Shown here one piece after another: positions 1 to 7,905 of a stretch of DNA of 34,245 bases (position 1 is the first letter of the stretch; every line of letters starts with the position of its first letter). Position numbers and translations under genes: made by a program. The stretch is taken from assembly GCF_000310185.1 (NCBI RefSeq), contig NZ_AMXD01000027.1, positions 1 to 34,245 on the forward strand, written 5' to 3'. Origin of the DNA: Thauera aminoaromatica S2 (GTDB lineage: Bacteria > Pseudomonadota > Gammaproteobacteria > Burkholderiales > Rhodocyclaceae). Under the pieces are notes generated by a model. The model did not search any database and was not told the DNA's origin. It worked only from the letters and a program-made list of their open reading frames with translations.

Positions 1-54
1 GGGCGGGTCGGAAGCGGCGGGCGCGGCAGGGGGCAGGGGGGCGCTGGCGGCCAT
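1..54 (-). CDS. Possible start of an unidentified gene running off the left edge
   Basis: An ATG at 54 (minus strand) opens 18 codons with no stop before the window edge, 16 bases after the nadC stop codon. The peptide is almost only Ala and Pro with a few Ser/Asp, which could be a disordered N-terminus or just GC-rich noise. The upstream bases hold a GAGG but too far from the ATG to be a convincing ribosome site. The close spacing would fit a gene co-transcribed behind nadC. I do not recognise it. Confidence 0.25.
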   Translation of the reverse strand, partial: MAASAPLPPAAPAASDPP

Positions 55-70
55 GGGCGGACCCGCGCCC

Positions 71-916
71 TCAGCGCTCGACGTGGCGCAGCGACAGGTC
101 GAGCGCTCGTACGTCCTTGGTCAGGGTGCCGATCGAGATGCGGTCGACGCCGGTCTCGGCGATCGCGCGCACGCGCTCGAGATTCACGCCACCCGAGGCC
201 TCGAGTTCGGCGCGGCCGGCATTGATAGCCACCGCCTCGCACATCTGCTCGAGCGTCATGTTGTCGAGCAGGATCATCTTCACGCCGGCATCGAGCGCCT
301 CGCGCAGTTGCCCCAGTGTCTCCACCTCGACCTCGATGAACACGTTCGAGGGCGCGATGGCACTTGCCTGCTCGACCACCTCGCGGATGCCGCCGGCCGC
401 GATGATGTGGTTCTCCTTGACCAGGATGCCGTCGTAGAGGCCGACGCGGTGGTTGGTGCCGCCACCGATCGCGACCGCGTACTTCTGCGCCAGGCGCAGG
501 CCCGGCAGGGTCTTGCGGGTGTCGACGATCTTGGCGCGGGTGCCGGCCACCGCATCGACGAAGCGGCGGGTGACGGTGGCGGTGCCCGAGAGCAGCTGCA
601 GGAAGTTGAGCGCGGTGCGCTCGGCGGTCAGCAGCACGCGTGCGCGCGCGGCGATCTCGCACAGGGTCTGCCCCGCCTTGACGCTGTCGCCGTCCTTGAC
701 GTGCCAGTGCACCACCGCCGCCGGGCTGAGCGCGGCGAACGCGGCGTCGAACCAGGCGGTGCCGCAGATGACCGCGTCCTCGCGGGTGATGACGCGGCCG
801 CGCGCCTCGGTGTCCGGTGCGATCAGGCGCGCGGTGAGGTCGCCGGTGCCGATGTCCTCGGCGAGCGAGGCTGCGATGTTGCGCTGGATTTCGACGCGGA
901 GCTGTTCGGAGAGCAT
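71..916 (-). CDS. nadC: Nicotinate-nucleotide diphosphorylase (carboxylating), quinolinate phosphoribosyltransferase
   Basis: Converts quinolinate and PRPP to nicotinate mononucleotide, CO2 and pyrophosphate, the last step of de novo pyridine-ring synthesis before NAD assembly; cytosolic. The 281-residue length is normal for NadC. Visible family motifs are AERTALNFLQLLSGTAT (98-114), the quinolinate/PRPP-binding segment VDTRKTLPGLR (131-141), GGGTNHR (151-157), VKENH (166-170), and the C-terminal barrel strands around ILLDNM and EASGGVNL with GVDRISIGTLT. No strong Shine-Dalgarno precedes the ATG at 916, but no better in-frame start exists. It lies behind the NAD(P)HX repair gene on the same strand, and a promoter-like element sits at 1031-1036, so it may be transcribed independently. 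The neighbouring gene also works on nicotinamide nucleotides. Confidence 0.97.
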   Translation of the reverse strand: MLSEQLRVEIQRNIAASLAEDIGTGDLTARLIAPDTEARGRVITREDAVICGTAWFDAAFAALSPAAVVHWHVKDGDSVKAGQTLCEIAARARVLLTAERTALNFLQLLSGTATVTRRFVDAVAGTRAKIVDTRKTLPGLRLAQKYAVAIGGGTNHRVGLYDGILVKENHIIAAGGIREVVEQASAIAPSNVFIEVEVETLGQLREALDAGVKMILLDNMTLEQMCEAVAINAGRAELEASGGVNLERVRAIAETGVDRISIGTLTKDVRALDLSLRHVER

Positions 917-1030
917 GGGAGGACCTGCAAGGTTAGGCGGGAAGGGCGGCGGGCCGGGCGAGGCGGCGGCCAGGCACAGACGCGCCAGGCGCCGGGTGGC
1001 TGCGCCCGGTGGCGCCGCCGGGATGCTGCG

Positions 1031-1040
1031 ATTCTAGCAC
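1031..1040 (-). promoter_or_regulatory. Candidate extended -10 promoter for nadC
   Basis: On the minus strand the sequence GTGCTAGAAT gives a -10 of TAGAAT (complement of 1031-1036) preceded by TGC, i.e. an extended -10. No good -35 hexamer lies 16-18 bases upstream. It would start RNA near 1024, about 110 bases before the nadC ATG, and it overlaps the 3' end region of the upstream repair gene. The same ten bases occur in the tig promoter. Confidence 0.45.
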
Positions 1041-1048
1041 CGGCGCGC

Positions 1049-2590
1049 TCAGCGCCCGGTCCGCGGGGAATGGGGGCCGGTGTTGCGCGGCTCGCGCTGC
1101 GCCTCGATCAGCCAGCCGTTGAAGACGCCACGGGCGGCGTCGATGGTCTCGCTCGCGCTCAACCCGACCGGACCGATGCCTTCGCGTGCGAGTCGGTCGG
1201 CTGCGGCACCGTGCAGGTGTACGCCGGCGATGAGCGCGGACTCGGGCGGCCAGCCCTGCGCGAGCAGGCCGGTGACGAGGCCGCTCAGCACGTCTCCCAT
1301 GCCCGCGCTTGCCATCCCGGAGTGGCCGCTGCCGTTGATGAACCAGCGCTCGTCGGGTGTGGCGACGATGCTGCCACAGCCCTTGAGCACGACCAAGGCA
1401 CGGTAGCGGCGGGCGAGTTCGAGCGCGGCACGCAGCCGGTCGGCCTGCACGCTTGCGGTGTCGCTGCCGAGCAGGCGGGCGGCCTCTGCGGGGTGGGGGG
1501 TGAGCACGGTGGCTGCGCCGCGCGTGCACAACACCCGGCGCAGCGCCGCATCGGCGGAGAGGAGGTTGAGCGCGTCGGCGTCGAGGAGCAGCGGGATCGG
1601 GCGCGCGAGGGCGTCGGCGAGCACGTTGGCGGACGCGCCCTGGGTGCCCAGGCCGGGGCCGATGGCGAGCGCGCTGAGGCGCTCGGGCAGGGTCTCGGCG
1701 CGACGCAGCATGAGCTCGGGGTGGGCGAAGTCGACCGCGGGGCCGGCGGGGTCGAGCAGGCCGACATAGACCCTTCCCGTCCCCAGCCAGAGCGCGGCGC
1801 GGCCGGCGAGTAGCGCGGCGCCGACCATGCCGGCGTTGCCGCCGAGGATGGCGGCGTCGCCGTAGAGACCCTTGTGGGTGTTGCGCGGGCGCGGCTGCAG
1901 CAGATGGCGGAACAGCGAGGATGCGATCGCGTAACCGCGCGCCGGCAGCCAGGCAGGGGCGTCGATCTCGATGCGCTGCACGCTGATCTCGCCGCAGTGG
2001 TCGGGGCCGTCGTTGGTGAGCAGGCCGGGTTTGAGGGCGATGAAGGTGGTGGTGTGGGTGGCGCGGAAGGTGGCGCCGAGCGGGCTGCCGGTGTCGGCGT
2101 CGAGTCCGCTCGGGACGTCGAGCGCCATGCGCGGGCAGGGTTGGGCGTTGAGGGTGTGGATCCAGCTCGCGTAGCGGTCTTCGATCGGGCGTCCGAGGCC
2201 GATCCCGAAGAGCGCGTCGACCACAAGGGCCCAGCCGTTGGCCGGCGCGGCGGGGAGGTCGGAGACGATGCTGCCGCCGGCGGCGAGGTAGTCGGCGTGC
2301 GCCTTGGCCGCCTCGGCCGGCAGACGCTCGGCCGCGCTGCAGAACGCGACCACCACCTCGCGCCCGGCCTGGGCGAGCTGGCGCGCCATCACGAAGCCGT
2401 CGCCGCCATTGTTGCCAGGGCCGCAGGCGATCAGGATCGGCCCGGGGCGATCCATGATCAGCCGTACCGCATCCTGCGCGGCGGCGCGCCCGGCGCGCTC
2501 CATCAGCGGCGGGCGGGCGTTCGGGATGAGTTTGTCCTCGATCTCGCGGATGCCGGCGACGGGGTAGATCGGACGCAGGGGGCTGAACAT
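1049..2590 (-). CDS. nnr: Bifunctional NAD(P)H-hydrate epimerase / ADP-dependent NAD(P)H-hydrate dehydratase
   Basis: Repairs hydrated NADH and NADPH: the N-terminal YjeF_N domain epimerises R- and S-NAD(P)HX and the C-terminal ribokinase-like domain dehydrates the S form using ADP. The ATG at 2590 gives 513 residues, the usual length of the fused protein, with GGAG seven bases upstream; a longer frame reaching 2659 adds 23 Arg/Pro-rich residues without family support. The epimerase loop CGPGNNGGDG is at about 56-65, followed by LDVPSGLDADTG. The dehydratase domain holds THPAEAARLLG, VLKGCGSIVATPD and GMASAGMGDVLSG (catalytic-type Asp433). In the last motif the usual GNPG or GNAG reads GHSG (His423). 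It sits between spoVR and nadC, so two NAD-related genes are adjacent. A promoter-like site lies at 2616-2644. Confidence 0.95.
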   Translation of the reverse strand: MFSPLRPIYPVAGIREIEDKLIPNARPPLMERAGRAAAQDAVRLIMDRPGPILIACGPGNNGGDGFVMARQLAQAGREVVVAFCSAAERLPAEAAKAHADYLAAGGSIVSDLPAAPANGWALVVDALFGIGLGRPIEDRYASWIHTLNAQPCPRMALDVPSGLDADTGSPLGATFRATHTTTFIALKPGLLTNDGPDHCGEISVQRIEIDAPAWLPARGYAIASSLFRHLLQPRPRNTHKGLYGDAAILGGNAGMVGAALLAGRAALWLGTGRVYVGLLDPAGPAVDFAHPELMLRRAETLPERLSALAIGPGLGTQGASANVLADALARPIPLLLDADALNLLSADAALRRVLCTRGAATVLTPHPAEAARLLGSDTASVQADRLRAALELARRYRALVVLKGCGSIVATPDERWFINGSGHSGMASAGMGDVLSGLVTGLLAQGWPPESALIAGVHLHGAAADRLAREGIGPVGLSASETIDAARGVFNGWLIEAQREPRNTGPHSPRTGR

Positions 2591-2615
2591 GACGGACTCC
2601 GGTGGGGGAGTCGGG

Positions 2616-2644
2616 ATTCTACGTCCTCGGCTGCGCGCGCCCAA
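2616..2644 (-). promoter_or_regulatory. Candidate sigma-70 promoter for the NAD(P)HX repair gene
   Basis: Read on the minus strand: TTGGGC (complement of 2639-2644), 17-base spacer, TAGAAT (complement of 2616-2621). The -10 is close to consensus, the -35 matches at three of six. RNA would start near 2608, 18 bases before the ATG at 2590, which suggests this gene need not depend on the prkA transcript upstream. Confidence 0.5.
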
Positions 2645-2728
2645 TGCGCGCGGGCGCAATCTTGGCGGCCGGAGCGCGACCCGCGTCGCCCCTGCGGTGG
2701 CCTTCGGGTCGCTTCGGGCGACAGGCGC

Positions 2729-4282
2729 TCAGCCGGGCGGGCGGGGGCGGGTGGTCTCGCCGCGGATCTCGTGGAGGAGTTCGACCTTGCCGTCGTCGTC
2801 CGCACGCTCGAGGCGCACGGTGAAGCCCCACAGGCGGGCAAGGTGGCGCATGACTTCGTCGGTGCCGTCGCCGAGCGGGCGGCGGCGGAAGGGGGTGTGG
2901 CGCAGGGTGAGCGAGCGGTCGCCGCGCAGGTCGACGTTCCACACCTGCACGTTGGGTTCGCGCGCGCCCAGGTTGTACTGGTCGGAGAGGATCTCGCGCA
3001 GCTTGCGGAAGCCCCCGTCGTCGTGGATCGCGGAGACCTCGAGCTTGTCCTCGTGGTCGTCGTCGAGCACCGCGAACAGGCGGAAGTCGCGCATGACCTT
3101 GGGCGACAGGTATTGCGCGACGAAGCTCTCGTCCTTGAAGTTGCGCATCGCGAAATCGAAGGTTTCCAGCCAGTCGCTGCCGGCGATCTCGGGGAACCAG
3201 CGGCGGTCTTCCTCGTCGGGGTCCTCGCAGATGCGGCGGATGTCCCGCCACATCGCGAAGCCCAGCGCGTAGGGGTTGATCCCGCCGAACCAGCGGCTGT
3301 TGTAGGGCGGCTGCGCGACGACGTTGGTGTGCGACTGCAGGAATTCCAGCATGAAGCTGTCGGCGAGCAGACCCTCGTCGTAGAGGTGGTTGAGCAGGGT
3401 GTAGTGCCAGAAGGTGGCCCAGCCTTCGTTCATGACCTGGGTCTGGCGCTGCGGGAAGAAGTACTGCGCGATCTTGCGCACGATGCGCACCACCTCGCGC
3501 TGCCAGGGCTCGAGCAGCGGGGCGTTCTTCTCGACGAAGTAGAGCAGGTTCTCCTCGGGCTCGGGCGGGAAGCGCGCCTCGGCGCGGGCATCGGTGCGCA
3601 GTTCGTGGGCGGGCAGTGTGCGCCACAGGTCGTTGACCTGGCTCTGCAGGTACTCCTCGCGCTCTTGCTGGCGCAGCTTCTCCTTGGCGAGCGAGAGCCT
3701 GGGCGGGCGCTTGTAGCGGTCCACGCCGAGGTTCATCAAGGCGTGGCAGGAGTCGAGCAGCAGCTCGACGGCTTCCTCGCCGTGGCGCTCCTCGCACTGG
3801 GTGATGTAGTTCCGCGCGAACAGCAGGTAGTCGATGATGGCGTCGGCGTTGGTCCAGGTGCGGAACAGGTAGTTGCCCTTGAAGAAGCTGTTGTGGCCGT
3901 AGGCGGCGTGGGCGATCACCAGGCCCTGCATGGTGAGCGTGTTCTCCTCCATCAGGTAGGCGATGCAGGGGTTGGAGTTGATCACGATCTCGTAGGCCAG
4001 GCCCATCTGCCCGCGCTTGTACCCCTTCTCGGTGGCGAGGAAGTGCTTGCCGAAGGACCAGTGGTGGTAGTTGACCGGCATGCCCACCGAGGCGTAGGCG
4101 TCCATCATCTGCTCGGCGGTGATGATCTCGACCTGCACCGGGTAGGTGTCGAGCTTGTAGTGCGCGGCGGCCCGGGCGATCTCCTCGTTGTAGCGGTCGA
4201 TGGCCTCGACGGTCCATTCCGAGCCGGAGGGGAGCGGAGCCTTGGCGGCGCGGCCGCGCGTGCGGGGGCGGGGGGTCTTCAT
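2729..4282 (-). CDS. SpoVR family protein (YcgB-like)
   Basis: Member of the SpoVR/YcgB family, named after a Bacillus spore-cortex gene but widespread in non-sporulating bacteria, where its biochemical activity is unknown. The ATG at 4282 overlaps the upstream DUF444 stop in an ATGA arrangement, implying translational coupling, and gives 517 residues, close to E. coli YcgB (about 510). A longer frame runs back to 4543 but only inside the DUF444 gene. Visible conserved segments are NYHHWSFGKHF (about 71-81), the INSNPC...YLMEENT stretch, the His-rich AHAAYGHNSFFKGNYLF and NEGWATFWHYTLLNHLYDEG. The many invariant His, Glu and Asn residues look like a buried polar or metal site, which is inference. 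The first 20 residues are basic and probably disordered. It is the third gene of the prkA-DUF444-spoVR set. Confidence 0.93.
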   Translation of the reverse strand: MKTPRPRTRGRAAKAPLPSGSEWTVEAIDRYNEEIARAAAHYKLDTYPVQVEIITAEQMMDAYASVGMPVNYHHWSFGKHFLATEKGYKRGQMGLAYEIVINSNPCIAYLMEENTLTMQGLVIAHAAYGHNSFFKGNYLFRTWTNADAIIDYLLFARNYITQCEERHGEEAVELLLDSCHALMNLGVDRYKRPPRLSLAKEKLRQQEREEYLQSQVNDLWRTLPAHELRTDARAEARFPPEPEENLLYFVEKNAPLLEPWQREVVRIVRKIAQYFFPQRQTQVMNEGWATFWHYTLLNHLYDEGLLADSFMLEFLQSHTNVVAQPPYNSRWFGGINPYALGFAMWRDIRRICEDPDEEDRRWFPEIAGSDWLETFDFAMRNFKDESFVAQYLSPKVMRDFRLFAVLDDDHEDKLEVSAIHDDGGFRKLREILSDQYNLGAREPNVQVWNVDLRGDRSLTLRHTPFRRRPLGDGTDEVMRHLARLWGFTVRLERADDDGKVELLHEIRGETTRPRPPG

Positions 4283-5547
4283 GCGATCGTCTTCTTGAAC
4301 AGTTCGCGGAACACCGGGTAGATGTCGGCCGGCGACTCGATGCGCTGCATCGCGAAGTTGTCGTGCGCGGCCTCGAGCTTGGCGTACTCGCGCCACAGGT
4401 TCTGCGGCTCGCCGGCGGTGATCTCGACGTAGGCGAAGTACTGGCACCAGGGCAGGATCTCCTTGCCGAGCAGGCGCCCGCACACCGGTGAGTCGTTGTC
4501 CCAGTTGTCGCCGTCGGAGGCCTGGGCGCCGTAGACGTTCCACTGCCCGTTGGCGTAGCGCTCGCGCAGGATGTTGCGCATCAGCTCGAGCGCGCTGGAG
4601 ACCACGGTGCCGCCGGATTCGCGCGAGTGGAAGAATTCGTCCTCGTCGACTTCCTTGGCCACGGTGTGGTGACGGATGAAGACGACCTCGATGTGCTCGT
4701 AGCTGCGCGTGAGGAACAGGTAGAGCAGCATGAAGAACCGCTTGGCCATGGACTTGCGCTCCTCGTCCATCGAGCCGGAGACGTCCATCACGCAGAACAT
4801 CACCGCCTGGGTGGTGGGGCGGGGCTCCTTGACGCGGTTGTTGTAGCGCAGGTCGAAGCGGTCGATGAAGGGGATGCGTTCGATGCGCGCGCGCAGCGCG
4901 GCGAGTTCCTCGCGCAGGTCGCGCACTTCCTCGCTGTCTTCGCCGGCGCGCGCGAGCGCTTCGTCGAGTTCCTGCTGCAGCGCGCGGATGCGTGCAGCCC
5001 AGGGCGAGCCGAGCGCGAGCCTGCGCCCGAGCGCTCCGCGCATCGAGCGCACGATGTTGATGTTCGCGGGCACGCCATCGGACGTGAAGCCGGCGCGCCG
5101 CGTCTTGTAGTCGGTGACCTTGGCGAGCTGGGTGCGGATCAGGCGGGGGAGCTCGAGGTCCTCGAAGAAGAGGTCGAGGAACTCCTCGCGCGAGAGCTGG
5201 AAGACGAAGTCGTCCTCGTGCTCGCCGTCCTGGCTCGCCTTGCCCTTGCCGGCACCGTCGCCAGCGCCACCGAGTGGGCGCTTGATGCGGTCGCCGGTGC
5301 TGAACTGGTCGTTGCCGGGGAAGACCTGCTCCCAGATGCCGCCCTTGCCGTGGTGCAGAGAGGGCTCGGAGAGATCGCGCGCGGGAATGGAGATCTGCTC
5401 GCCGTTCTCCAGGTCGCGGATGGAGCGGCCGTGGATCGCCTCGGATACCGCCTTGCGGATCTGCTGCTTGAAGCGGCGCATGAAGCGCTGGCGGTTCACC
5501 GCGCTCTTGTTCTTGCTGTCGAAGCGCCGATCGATGATGCGGACCAT
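4279..5547 (-). CDS. DUF444 family von Willebrand factor A-domain protein (YeaH/YhbH-like)
   Basis: Belongs to the DUF444 family (E. coli YeaH, Bacillus YhbH), almost always encoded next to prkA. The 422-residue length matches the family. A strong GGAGGAG precedes the ATG at 5547. The N-terminus is basic (RRFDSKNKS, RRFKQQIRKAV), residues 90-110 form a Gly/Lys/Asp-rich flexible linker, and residues 190-225 are rich in Glu, Leu and Arg and look coiled-coil. The C-terminal half is a vWA domain with a complete metal-ion-dependent adhesion site: DVSGS (Asp255, Ser257, Ser259), Thr314 in SGGTVVSS and Asp345 in ASDGDN. This site normally binds divalent metal and a partner protein. The function is unknown; pairing with the AAA+ kinase PrkA suggests an adaptor or co-chaperone role. 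Confidence 0.94.
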   Translation of the reverse strand: MVRIIDRRFDSKNKSAVNRQRFMRRFKQQIRKAVSEAIHGRSIRDLENGEQISIPARDLSEPSLHHGKGGIWEQVFPGNDQFSTGDRIKRPLGGAGDGAGKGKASQDGEHEDDFVFQLSREEFLDLFFEDLELPRLIRTQLAKVTDYKTRRAGFTSDGVPANINIVRSMRGALGRRLALGSPWAARIRALQQELDEALARAGEDSEEVRDLREELAALRARIERIPFIDRFDLRYNNRVKEPRPTTQAVMFCVMDVSGSMDEERKSMAKRFFMLLYLFLTRSYEHIEVVFIRHHTVAKEVDEDEFFHSRESGGTVVSSALELMRNILRERYANGQWNVYGAQASDGDNWDNDSPVCGRLLGKEILPWCQYFAYVEITAGEPQNLWREYAKLEAAHDNFAMQRIESPADIYPVFRELFKKTIA

Positions 5548-5566
5548 GTCTCCTCCCGGTGTCCGC

Positions 5567-5610
5567 GTCCGGCCGGGCTCCGCGCAGCGATGGCGCGGGC
5601 CGGGCCGGAC
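5567..5610 (-). other. Intercistronic RNA hairpin between prkA and the DUF444 gene
   Basis: GTCCGGCC (5567-5574) pairs perfectly with GGCCGGAC (5603-5610), and inside it CGCGC (5581-5585) pairs with GCGCG (5593-5597). It fills most of the 76-base gap between the prkA stop and the DUF444 ATG. There is no T-run after it, so it is not a standard terminator; it could stabilise or process the mRNA and set different levels of the two proteins. Confidence 0.45.
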
Positions 5611-5623
5611 CGTGGCTCGCGAA

Positions 5624-7546
5624 TCAGGACGCCTTGCGCACGCGCAGGTACCACTCGCAGAGCAGGCGCACCTGCTTCTCGGTGTAGCCCTTGTCGATCA
5701 TGCGGTCGACGAAGTCCTGGTGCTTCTTCAGCTCGTCGGCGCTGGCCTTGGCGTTGAAGCTGATCACCGGCAGCAGATCCTCGGTGTTGGAGAACATCTT
5801 CTTCTCGATCACCGCGCGCAGCTTCTCGTACGAGGTCCAGCTCGGGTTGCGGCCTTCGTGCTTCGCGCGCGCGCGCAACACGAAGTTGACCACCTCGTTG
5901 CGGAAGTCCTTCGGGTTGCTGATTCCGGCAGGCTTCTCGATCTTCTCCAGTTCCTCGTTGAGCGCTGCGCGGTCGAGGATCTCGCCGGTGTTCGGGTCGC
6001 GGAACTCCTGGTCCTGGATCCAGAAGTCGGCGTAGATCACGTAGCGGTCGAAGATGTTCTGCCCGTACTCGGAGTAGCTCTCGAGATAGGCGGTCTGGAT
6101 CTCCTTGCCGATGAACTCGGCGTAGCGCGGGGCGAGGTATTCCTTGATGTAGCCGAGATAGCGCGCCTCGGTCTCGGGCGGGAACTGCTCGGCCTCGATC
6201 TGCTGCTCGAGCACGTACATCAGGTGCACCGGGTTGGCGGCGACTTCGCGATGGTCGAAGTTGAAGATCTTCGACAAGGCCTTGAAGGCGAAGCGGGTCG
6301 ACAGCCCGGTCATGCCTTCGTCCACCCCGGCGTAGTCGCGGTACTCCTGGTAGCTCTTGGCCTTGGGGTCGGTGTCCTTGAGGTTCTCGCCGTCGTACAC
6401 CCGCATCTTGGAGAAGATGCTCGAGTTCTCCGGCTCCTTGAGGCGCGACAGCACCGCGAACTGCGCCATCATCTTGAGAGTGTCGGGTGCGCACGGCGCC
6501 TCGGCGAGCGAGCTGTGGACGAGCAGCTTCTCGTAGATCCTCACTTCGTCGGAGACGCGCAGGCAGTAGGGCACCTTGACGGTGTAGATGCGGTCGAGGA
6601 AGGCCTCGTTGTTGCGGTTGTTCTTGAACGCGACCCACTCGGACTCGTTGGAGTGTGCCATCACGATGCCGTCGAAGGGGATCGCGCCGAAGCCCTCGGT
6701 GCCCTTGTAGTTGCCCTCCTGGGTTGCGGTCAGCAGCGGGTGCAGCACCTTGATCGGCGCCTTGAACATCTCGACGAACTCGAGCAGGCCGCGGTTGGCC
6801 AGGCACAGGCCGCCGGAGTAGCTGTAGGCGTCGGGGTCGTCCTGCGAGTACTGCTCGAGCTTGCGGATGTCGATCTTGCCGACCAGGGAGGAGATGTCCT
6901 GGTTGTTCTCGTCGCCCGGCTCGGTCTTGGCGACCGCGATCTGGCGCAGCACCGAGGGACCGAGCTTGACCACGCGGAAGCGCGTGATGTCGCCGCCGTA
7001 CTCGTGCAGGCGCTTGACCGCCCACGGGCTCATGATGCCGCCGAGGTAGCGGCGCGGGATGCCGAAGTCGTCCTCGAGGATGTGCGCATCCTCGGCGGCG
7101 TTGAAGAGGCCGAGCGGGGATTCGTTCACCGGCGAGCCCTTGATCGCGTAGAAGGGGATGCGCTCGATCAGGCTCTTGAGCTTTTCGGCGAGCGAGGACT
7201 TGCCCCCGCCCACCGGCCCGAGCAGGTAGAGGATCTGCTTCTTCTCTTCCAGGCCCTGGGCGGCGTGGCGGAAGTAGGACACGATGTTCTCGATGACCTC
7301 TTCCATGCCGTAGAAGTCGCGGAAGGCCGGATAGAGCTTGAGGATCTTGTTGGAGAAGATCCGCGACAGGCGAGGATCGAGCCGGGTGTCGACCAGTTCG
7401 GGTTCGCCGATGGCCGCGAGCATGCGCTCGGCGGCGGTGGCGTAGGCCATGCGGTCGGTGCGGCAGAGTTCGAGATAGTCCTGCAGGGACATCTCTTCCT
7501 CGCGGGCCGCTTCGAAGCGTGCCTGGTAGGCGTTGAAGATGGACAT
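5624..7546 (-). CDS. prkA: PrkA family AAA+ serine protein kinase (YeaG-like)
   Basis: Homologue of Bacillus PrkA and E. coli YeaG, an AAA+ protein reported as a serine protein kinase and linked to sporulation or to stationary-phase and nutrient stress. The ATG at 7546 with AGGAG upstream gives 640 residues (YeaG 644); an upstream in-frame ATG would add 74 unlike-family residues. The N-terminal AAA region carries the Walker A loop GPVGGGKSS at 110-118, followed by the PrkA-typical KSLIERIPFYAIKGSPVNESPL segment and an ATPase core ending near LDRIYTVKVPYCLR. The C-terminal third, the assigned kinase region, has no Hanks-type kinase motifs. It heads a minus-strand set with DUF444 and SpoVR genes and is divergent from tig. 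No clear promoter is visible in the 359-base gap. Confidence 0.95.
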   Translation of the reverse strand: MSIFNAYQARFEAAREEEMSLQDYLELCRTDRMAYATAAERMLAAIGEPELVDTRLDPRLSRIFSNKILKLYPAFRDFYGMEEVIENIVSYFRHAAQGLEEKKQILYLLGPVGGGKSSLAEKLKSLIERIPFYAIKGSPVNESPLGLFNAAEDAHILEDDFGIPRRYLGGIMSPWAVKRLHEYGGDITRFRVVKLGPSVLRQIAVAKTEPGDENNQDISSLVGKIDIRKLEQYSQDDPDAYSYSGGLCLANRGLLEFVEMFKAPIKVLHPLLTATQEGNYKGTEGFGAIPFDGIVMAHSNESEWVAFKNNRNNEAFLDRIYTVKVPYCLRVSDEVRIYEKLLVHSSLAEAPCAPDTLKMMAQFAVLSRLKEPENSSIFSKMRVYDGENLKDTDPKAKSYQEYRDYAGVDEGMTGLSTRFAFKALSKIFNFDHREVAANPVHLMYVLEQQIEAEQFPPETEARYLGYIKEYLAPRYAEFIGKEIQTAYLESYSEYGQNIFDRYVIYADFWIQDQEFRDPNTGEILDRAALNEELEKIEKPAGISNPKDFRNEVVNFVLRARAKHEGRNPSWTSYEKLRAVIEKKMFSNTEDLLPVISFNAKASADELKKHQDFVDRMIDKGYTEKQVRLLCEWYLRVRKAS

Positions 7547-7905
7547 GGTCGTCTCCTCGTCGGGCGCAATGCGGCGCGAAAGGGGCTGCCGCAAGGTGAA
7601 GCAGGATCGCGTCATCCGCCTGCTCGGCGGTGCCCGGCTCGCCGTGACGGGGTACCGGGTCTGTACATGAGAACCCCATGATGGGTGGGAGTTCCACCCC
7701 TTGCGGCGCTTTTTTCGTGAGCGGGCGTGGACTGTGTCACGACCCGCTACAGGGCCTTTCCCGGGCACGGGACAAGCGCGACGCCTGTGCTAGAATGCCC
7801 GACTCAGTTCAATGTGCTCACGCTGGCAAAGTGCGCCTCCGGTCCCCGCGAGTGTGCCGCAAGCGCCCGGCGGGAGCGTTTTTCAGACTTCTCAGGATCG
7901 ACTCA
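7547..7905. other. Divergent intergenic region between prkA and tig
   Basis: 359 bases without a convincing gene. It contains the prkA ribosome site (AGGAG next to 7546), a small perfect hairpin GGGTGG/CCACCC at 7683-7699, a run of six T at 7710-7715, and the tig promoter at 7769-7796. The tig leader from about 7803 to 7905 shows nothing else I can name. No prkA promoter of the sigma-70 type was found; a stationary-phase or other alternative-sigma promoter is possible but not visible. Confidence 0.6.
7769..7796 (+). promoter_or_regulatory. Promoter of the tig-clpP-clpX operon
   Basis: GGGACA (7769-7774, four of six to TTGACA), 16-base spacer, TAGAAT (7791-7796) preceded by TGC as an extended -10. 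RNA would start near 7803, about 100 bases before the tig ATG. Confidence 0.6.

Noticed and set aside
4283-4543. 87-codon N-terminal extension of SpoVR
   Set aside because: It lies wholly inside the DUF444 gene in another frame, is Arg-rich and unlike SpoVR; the ATGA overlap start is better.
5114-7681. 855-codon plus-strand open frame opposite prkA and part of the DUF444 gene
   Set aside because: It spans two real genes and their spacer, has no recognisable domain and is explained by absence of stops in GC-rich antisense frames.
7547-7768. N-terminal extension of PrkA to 7768
   Set aside because: The extra 74 residues are unlike PrkA family proteins, and the ATG at 7546 has a clear AGGAG.
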